A model generated the notes under the pieces. It had not been told where the DNA came from. It was given only the letters and a program-made list of their open reading frames with translations, and did no database searches. A program made the translations under genes and the position numbers. Positions 35,050 through 37,694 of a stretch of 37,694 nt of DNA are shown one piece after another (the stretch's first letter is position 1; the number at the start of each line of letters is the position of its first letter). The stretch comes from an uncultured Lachnospiraceae bacterium. GTDB taxonomy: Bacteria; Bacillota; Clostridia; Lachnospirales; Lachnospiraceae. Location: contig CALCMD010000023.1 in NCBI GenBank assembly GCA_937965795.1, forward strand, positions 1 to 37,694. Direction: 5' to 3'.

Positions 35050-37328
35050 TATTTTATTTTTGCATTTTTTGATAATCCTTTTTTATACAGGAATTTTTTG
35101 TACGCCGCCCTTTTTGCTTTCGGCGCCTTTACCTTCGCCTTTGCGAATGTCTTTGCGAACGCTTTCGCCCCAACGGTCTTTGCCGTCAACTTCTTCGAAT
35201 TGATTTGAATCGTTTTCAGCTTTTTACATTGGAAGAACGCTTTTTTTCCAATCTTGCTTACATTCTTTCCAATGATGACTTTTTTCAGTCTGGTGTTTTT
35301 CTGGAATGCCTTCGCTGCGATCTCCGTAATCTGGAATTGCTTTTCCCCGATCTTAACCGTCGCTTTGATATTCACGGATGCTTTTGGCTTTTTCATGCCG
35401 GTCAGCGCCACTGTGCCTGCTGTGACACTGGTAACTTTATAACGGAAATTATTGATTTCCCATGTACTTCCTTCTTTTATGCCGTCATCCTGCTTTTTAT
35501 CATCCGGAAGCCCCGGTTTATTCTGTTCTTCCAGTCTGGCAAGCGCACGTTCCGCTTCCTCAAGGACTGCCAGAAGCTCCCGGCTCACCATCTGCTTCTG
35601 TTCCGGCGTCAGGATATTGTATGCGTTTCTCGCCGCCTCGACCGCAGCTTTGTCCTTTTGCAAGTCGGAAACCGTCCCAATCGCATGGATCTTATCTTCC
35701 GCTTCCTTCGCCTTCAAAAGATCCCCTGCGCTCACGATTTTTTCTGTTTTGGGAACAACCGGCTCCTGGAGGGTTCCTTCGGGCGTAAATCCTCCCGCAG
35801 ATTCCGTAAAGGCTGCGGCAAATTCCTCGTAGGTACCGGAAGCCGCCTCATTCTTCATCTTTTCAGAGGACGAACGCAGGCGGGTATAGAGACTCACCGC
35901 CACCTCCTGCTCCGTACCCTGCGTCGGGTCATCGCACCACAGGAAATAGGTGGAACCGACGACATGCGAATCTTCCACGTTCTGATTTCCAGCAAAGGTA
36001 TTGTTCTGGAACTGGGCGTAAATCCCGGCCGGGGTCTTTTTCGTTCCCGCGTCTCCTACCGGCTTTTTCCAGTTATCGTCGCCGCCTGTCAGGATATCAT
36101 AGAAATCTCCATGCCCGTTGATCATGCCAAACCCCTGCTCTGCCAGCAATCCCGGCGAAGCATAACGGAAGCTGTTCATGCCGTTATAACACCAGTATTC
36201 CGCCTCGTCGATGTTCTGCCAGGTATGCGTCGTCAGGTCCCCATTATAGTACAACGGGTCATTAAAAGAACGCACTTTTTTTATACCGATCTGCTTTAAT
36301 TCCCCCGCAAGGCTGTCCAGGTAGTCCGCCACTGCCCCATATTTCCCTTCCGTGGAAGCCACCGGCGTCCCCCAGTTATAAGCGCCATGAAGGAATTCGT
36401 CTCCCCCTACATGGAAGGTGGTACAGCCCCTCGACACGAAATACGCCGCGTATTTTTTTACAAGCGCCTTCATAAAGGCGGTCGCCTCTTCATTCTCAAC
36501 ATTCAGTTCCCCATTCGACGAATACTTCTGAAATGGTTCCTTTCCACAAATCCATCCCGTATGCCCCGGCGTATCCAGACATGGTACGATTTCCACGCCA
36601 TACTCCCCGGCCGTTGCAATGATTTCATCCATATCGCTTTCACCAAGCCAGGAATCCGGATCGGTCACGCCGCCCGGAAGAACGGAAAGGTCCTCATCAC
36701 TGACCCCGTCTCCGTCGATATCCAATGTCATATCATTTAATGCGAAACGGAAACCTGTCCCATTCGAGAAATCCACCTCAAGCTGATTCATCTGAAGCCA
36801 GGACAGCTCTTTGATCAGCGAAATGATCCACTCTTTCGAAAAATATTTTCTGCCGCAGTCCAGATGAAAGATACGCTGCGTCACGTCCGGCGTCTCTGAC
36901 GCGTCGGTTACCTCTCTCCCAAGCATAAGGCTTTTCAGAATATTCCTCAGTCCGTACATCGCACTGACCGGGCTTTCTGCAATCACGGATACTTTTCCCT
37001 CGCCCGAAACGATTTCAAACGAATCTTCTCCGGAGGCGCCGGTCACCTGCACCAGAAGGTCTCCGCTCTGCGCCTGTGACGCCTCTCCATATACGATCTG
37101 CATCGAATCACAGATTCCTTTTGCCTCAAACTCCGCGCCAATGAAAGAAACCTTCTGCGCAAGATCCGTTCCATCAGGATTCTCTTCACTGACAATAAAA
37201 ATCCGCTGTGGGACAAAGGCTTCTTCCTTTCCCTCTTCTTTTGCAGATGCCGAAAACGGAAGCATCACAAACGTCATGCAGACTACAAGCAAAAAAGCCG
37301 CTGCCTTTGAAACATAATTCCTTTCCAT
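35049..37328 (-). CDS. Secreted GH20 beta-N-acetylhexosaminidase-like protein with C-terminal LRR module
   Basis: This 759-residue exported enzyme probably removes terminal N-acetylhexosamine (or lacto-N-biose) from glycans such as mucin outside the cell. A signal peptide covers ~1-29 (cut near SASA). Residues ~37-148 are the GH20 N-terminal domain. The catalytic barrel (~150-480) has RIFHLDCGRKY, the acid pair D310-E311 in HVGGDEF, CLDTPGHTGW and TYFLWCDDPTQG. A DxDxDGxxDxD calcium-type loop (D203-D213) sits inside the barrel. Residues ~540-615 are helical, and 626-759 are the same lysine-rich LRR module as in the surface protein at the left end. No LPXTG or membrane anchor is seen. GAGGG precedes the ATG. 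Substrate specificity cannot be read from sequence alone. Confidence 0.88.
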   Translation of the reverse strand: MERNYVSKAAAFLLVVCMTFVMLPFSASAKEEGKEEAFVPQRIFIVSEENPDGTDLAQKVSFIGAEFEAKGICDSMQIVYGEASQAQSGDLLVQVTGASGEDSFEIVSGEGKVSVIAESPVSAMYGLRNILKSLMLGREVTDASETPDVTQRIFHLDCGRKYFSKEWIISLIKELSWLQMNQLEVDFSNGTGFRFALNDMTLDIDGDGVSDEDLSVLPGGVTDPDSWLGESDMDEIIATAGEYGVEIVPCLDTPGHTGWICGKEPFQKYSSNGELNVENEEATAFMKALVKKYAAYFVSRGCTTFHVGGDEFLHGAYNWGTPVASTEGKYGAVADYLDSLAGELKQIGIKKVRSFNDPLYYNGDLTTHTWQNIDEAEYWCYNGMNSFRYASPGLLAEQGFGMINGHGDFYDILTGGDDNWKKPVGDAGTKKTPAGIYAQFQNNTFAGNQNVEDSHVVGSTYFLWCDDPTQGTEQEVAVSLYTRLRSSSEKMKNEAASGTYEEFAAAFTESAGGFTPEGTLQEPVVPKTEKIVSAGDLLKAKEAEDKIHAIGTVSDLQKDKAAVEAARNAYNILTPEQKQMVSRELLAVLEEAERALARLEEQNKPGLPDDKKQDDGIKEGSTWEINNFRYKVTSVTAGTVALTGMKKPKASVNIKATVKIGEKQFQITEIAAKAFQKNTRLKKVIIGKNVSKIGKKAFFQCKKLKTIQINSKKLTAKTVGAKAFAKTFAKAKVKAPKAKRAAYKKFLYKKGLSKNAKIK

Positions 37329-37360
37329 ATACCATCCCTCTTTCTTTTTTTCATATTAAA

Positions 37361-37389
37361 ATTTTAGCATAAGGAAAAAAGAAAATCAA
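37361..37389 (-). promoter_or_regulatory. Predicted promoter of the GH20 gene
   Basis: On the minus strand TTGATT (37389-37384), 17 bases, TAAAAT (37366-37361), starting 6 bases past the T-run of the SRP RNA terminator. Confidence 0.6.
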
Positions 37390-37395
37390 TGCAGC

Positions 37396-37433
37396 AAAAA
37401 AATACGTGGAACTTCTTTTTAAGAAGTTCCACG
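37396..37433 (-). terminator. Intrinsic terminator of the SRP RNA gene
   Basis: A perfect 13-bp stem (37405-37417 with 37421-37433; CGTGGAACTTCTT), a 3-base loop, and on the minus strand a seven-T run (37402-37396). Confidence 0.85.
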
Positions 37434-37694
37434 CGGGTGCAATCCCATACCCTTTGCTAAATAATCCGCGCACTTCCCGTCGAATCCTCCTCACGGACGT
37501 TACCTCTACAGTTAACTCGGCCCAGGCTGCCTTACGGCACACAGAAGGTTCCGCTTAGTGCTGCTGCATTCCTGCCCTGACACGGTTCACAGAGTTCTGT
37601 TGCGTAAGACCCGGACGTCAACGCCACTTATAGAGGGCAGCTCCGCAAGAAAAGACCCTCTGTTCCGTATCACCCCTGCTGTAGCGGATTGCCT
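37434..37694 (-). ncRNA. ffs: Signal recognition particle RNA, large bacterial type (5' end cut by window)
   Basis: On the minus strand the region carries the conserved SRP54-binding hairpin at 37583-37558 (GTCAGGGCAGGAATGCAGCA, with the GGAA-type tip replaced by an AGGAAT loop form and the asymmetric AGCAGC side). Nothing here codes convincingly. The 3' end GGATTGC pairs with GCAATCC near the right edge of the window, which closes the long SRP stem; the outermost 5' bases probably lie a few positions beyond 37694. Length above 260 nt fits the Gram-positive form with an Alu domain rather than the short 4.5S form. It ends at a strong terminator. The RNA pairs with Ffh to target secreted and membrane proteins. 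Confidence 0.88.

Noticed and set aside
35205..36299. 364-codon plus-strand open frame opposite the GH20 gene
   Set aside because: It is antisense to a coding sequence with clear GH20 motifs; the predicted product resembles no family.
37351..37542. 63-codon minus-strand open frame at the right end
   Set aside because: It lies over the SRP RNA 3' part and its terminator, so it is not coding.

Overview
The window looks like chromosomal DNA of a gut Firmicute of the class Clostridia, most likely family Lachnospiraceae. This is inferred from the gene set: a SipL-type spore-coat morphogenesis protein with SPOCS and LysM domains, RpoB/RpoC and pabABC of clostridial type, strong AGGAGG-type ribosome binding sites, a large Gram-positive-type SRP RNA with an Alu domain, and two large secreted proteins ending in leucine-rich-repeat modules typical of Lachnospiraceae surface proteins. 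There is no phage, insertion sequence, CRISPR array or tRNA, so this is mainly core genome.

Layout. At 1-2.6 kb a secreted multi-domain protein is encoded on the minus strand. From 7.65 down to 2.9 kb runs a minus-strand row pabA-pabB-pabC (p-aminobenzoate for folate), a PrcB-type lipoprotein and sipL. Divergent from it, at 8.0-12.5 kb on the plus strand, lie malQ, a PlsC-type acyltransferase and an OmpR-family response regulator/histidine kinase pair. Convergent to those is a cell-wall operon, L,D-transpeptidase-ddl-murF (16.7-12.7 kb, minus). A preQ1-I riboswitch and the queT-queF-queC operon follow at 16.8-18.7 kb (plus). Then come an Rpn-type PD-(D/E)XK nuclease (minus), a YbaK deacylase (plus), a DUF512 radical-SAM/PDZ protein (minus), and rpoB-rpoC (29.6-21.9 kb, minus). 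Upstream of rpoB are citrate synthase and a GntR-ABC transporter operon (33.9-31.2 kb, minus), with a homocysteine methyltransferase-like gene divergent from it. The right end carries a secreted GH20 hexosaminidase and the SRP RNA gene, both minus.

How it works together. The pab row makes p-aminobenzoate from chorismate and glutamine and may be co-transcribed with two envelope/sporulation genes. Ldt, Ddl and MurF act in building and cross-linking the peptidoglycan peptide. The que operon handles uptake or late synthesis of the queuosine precursor under preQ1 feedback, but queD and queE are not in the window. GntR probably represses its own operon through a palindrome over its promoter. The two secreted proteins, about 35 kb apart, end in the same ~135-residue module and neither has an LPXTG or transmembrane anchor.

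The least explained signals are intergenic: a perfect 23-bp inverted repeat next to a 107-bp imperfect hairpin between the kinase and murF, a ~195-nt malQ leader with a possible pseudoknot and a long hairpin, and a short structured leader before the methyltransferase gene. The usual ribosomal protein neighbours of rpoBC are absent on both sides. All calls are from reading the sequence; no database search was run.
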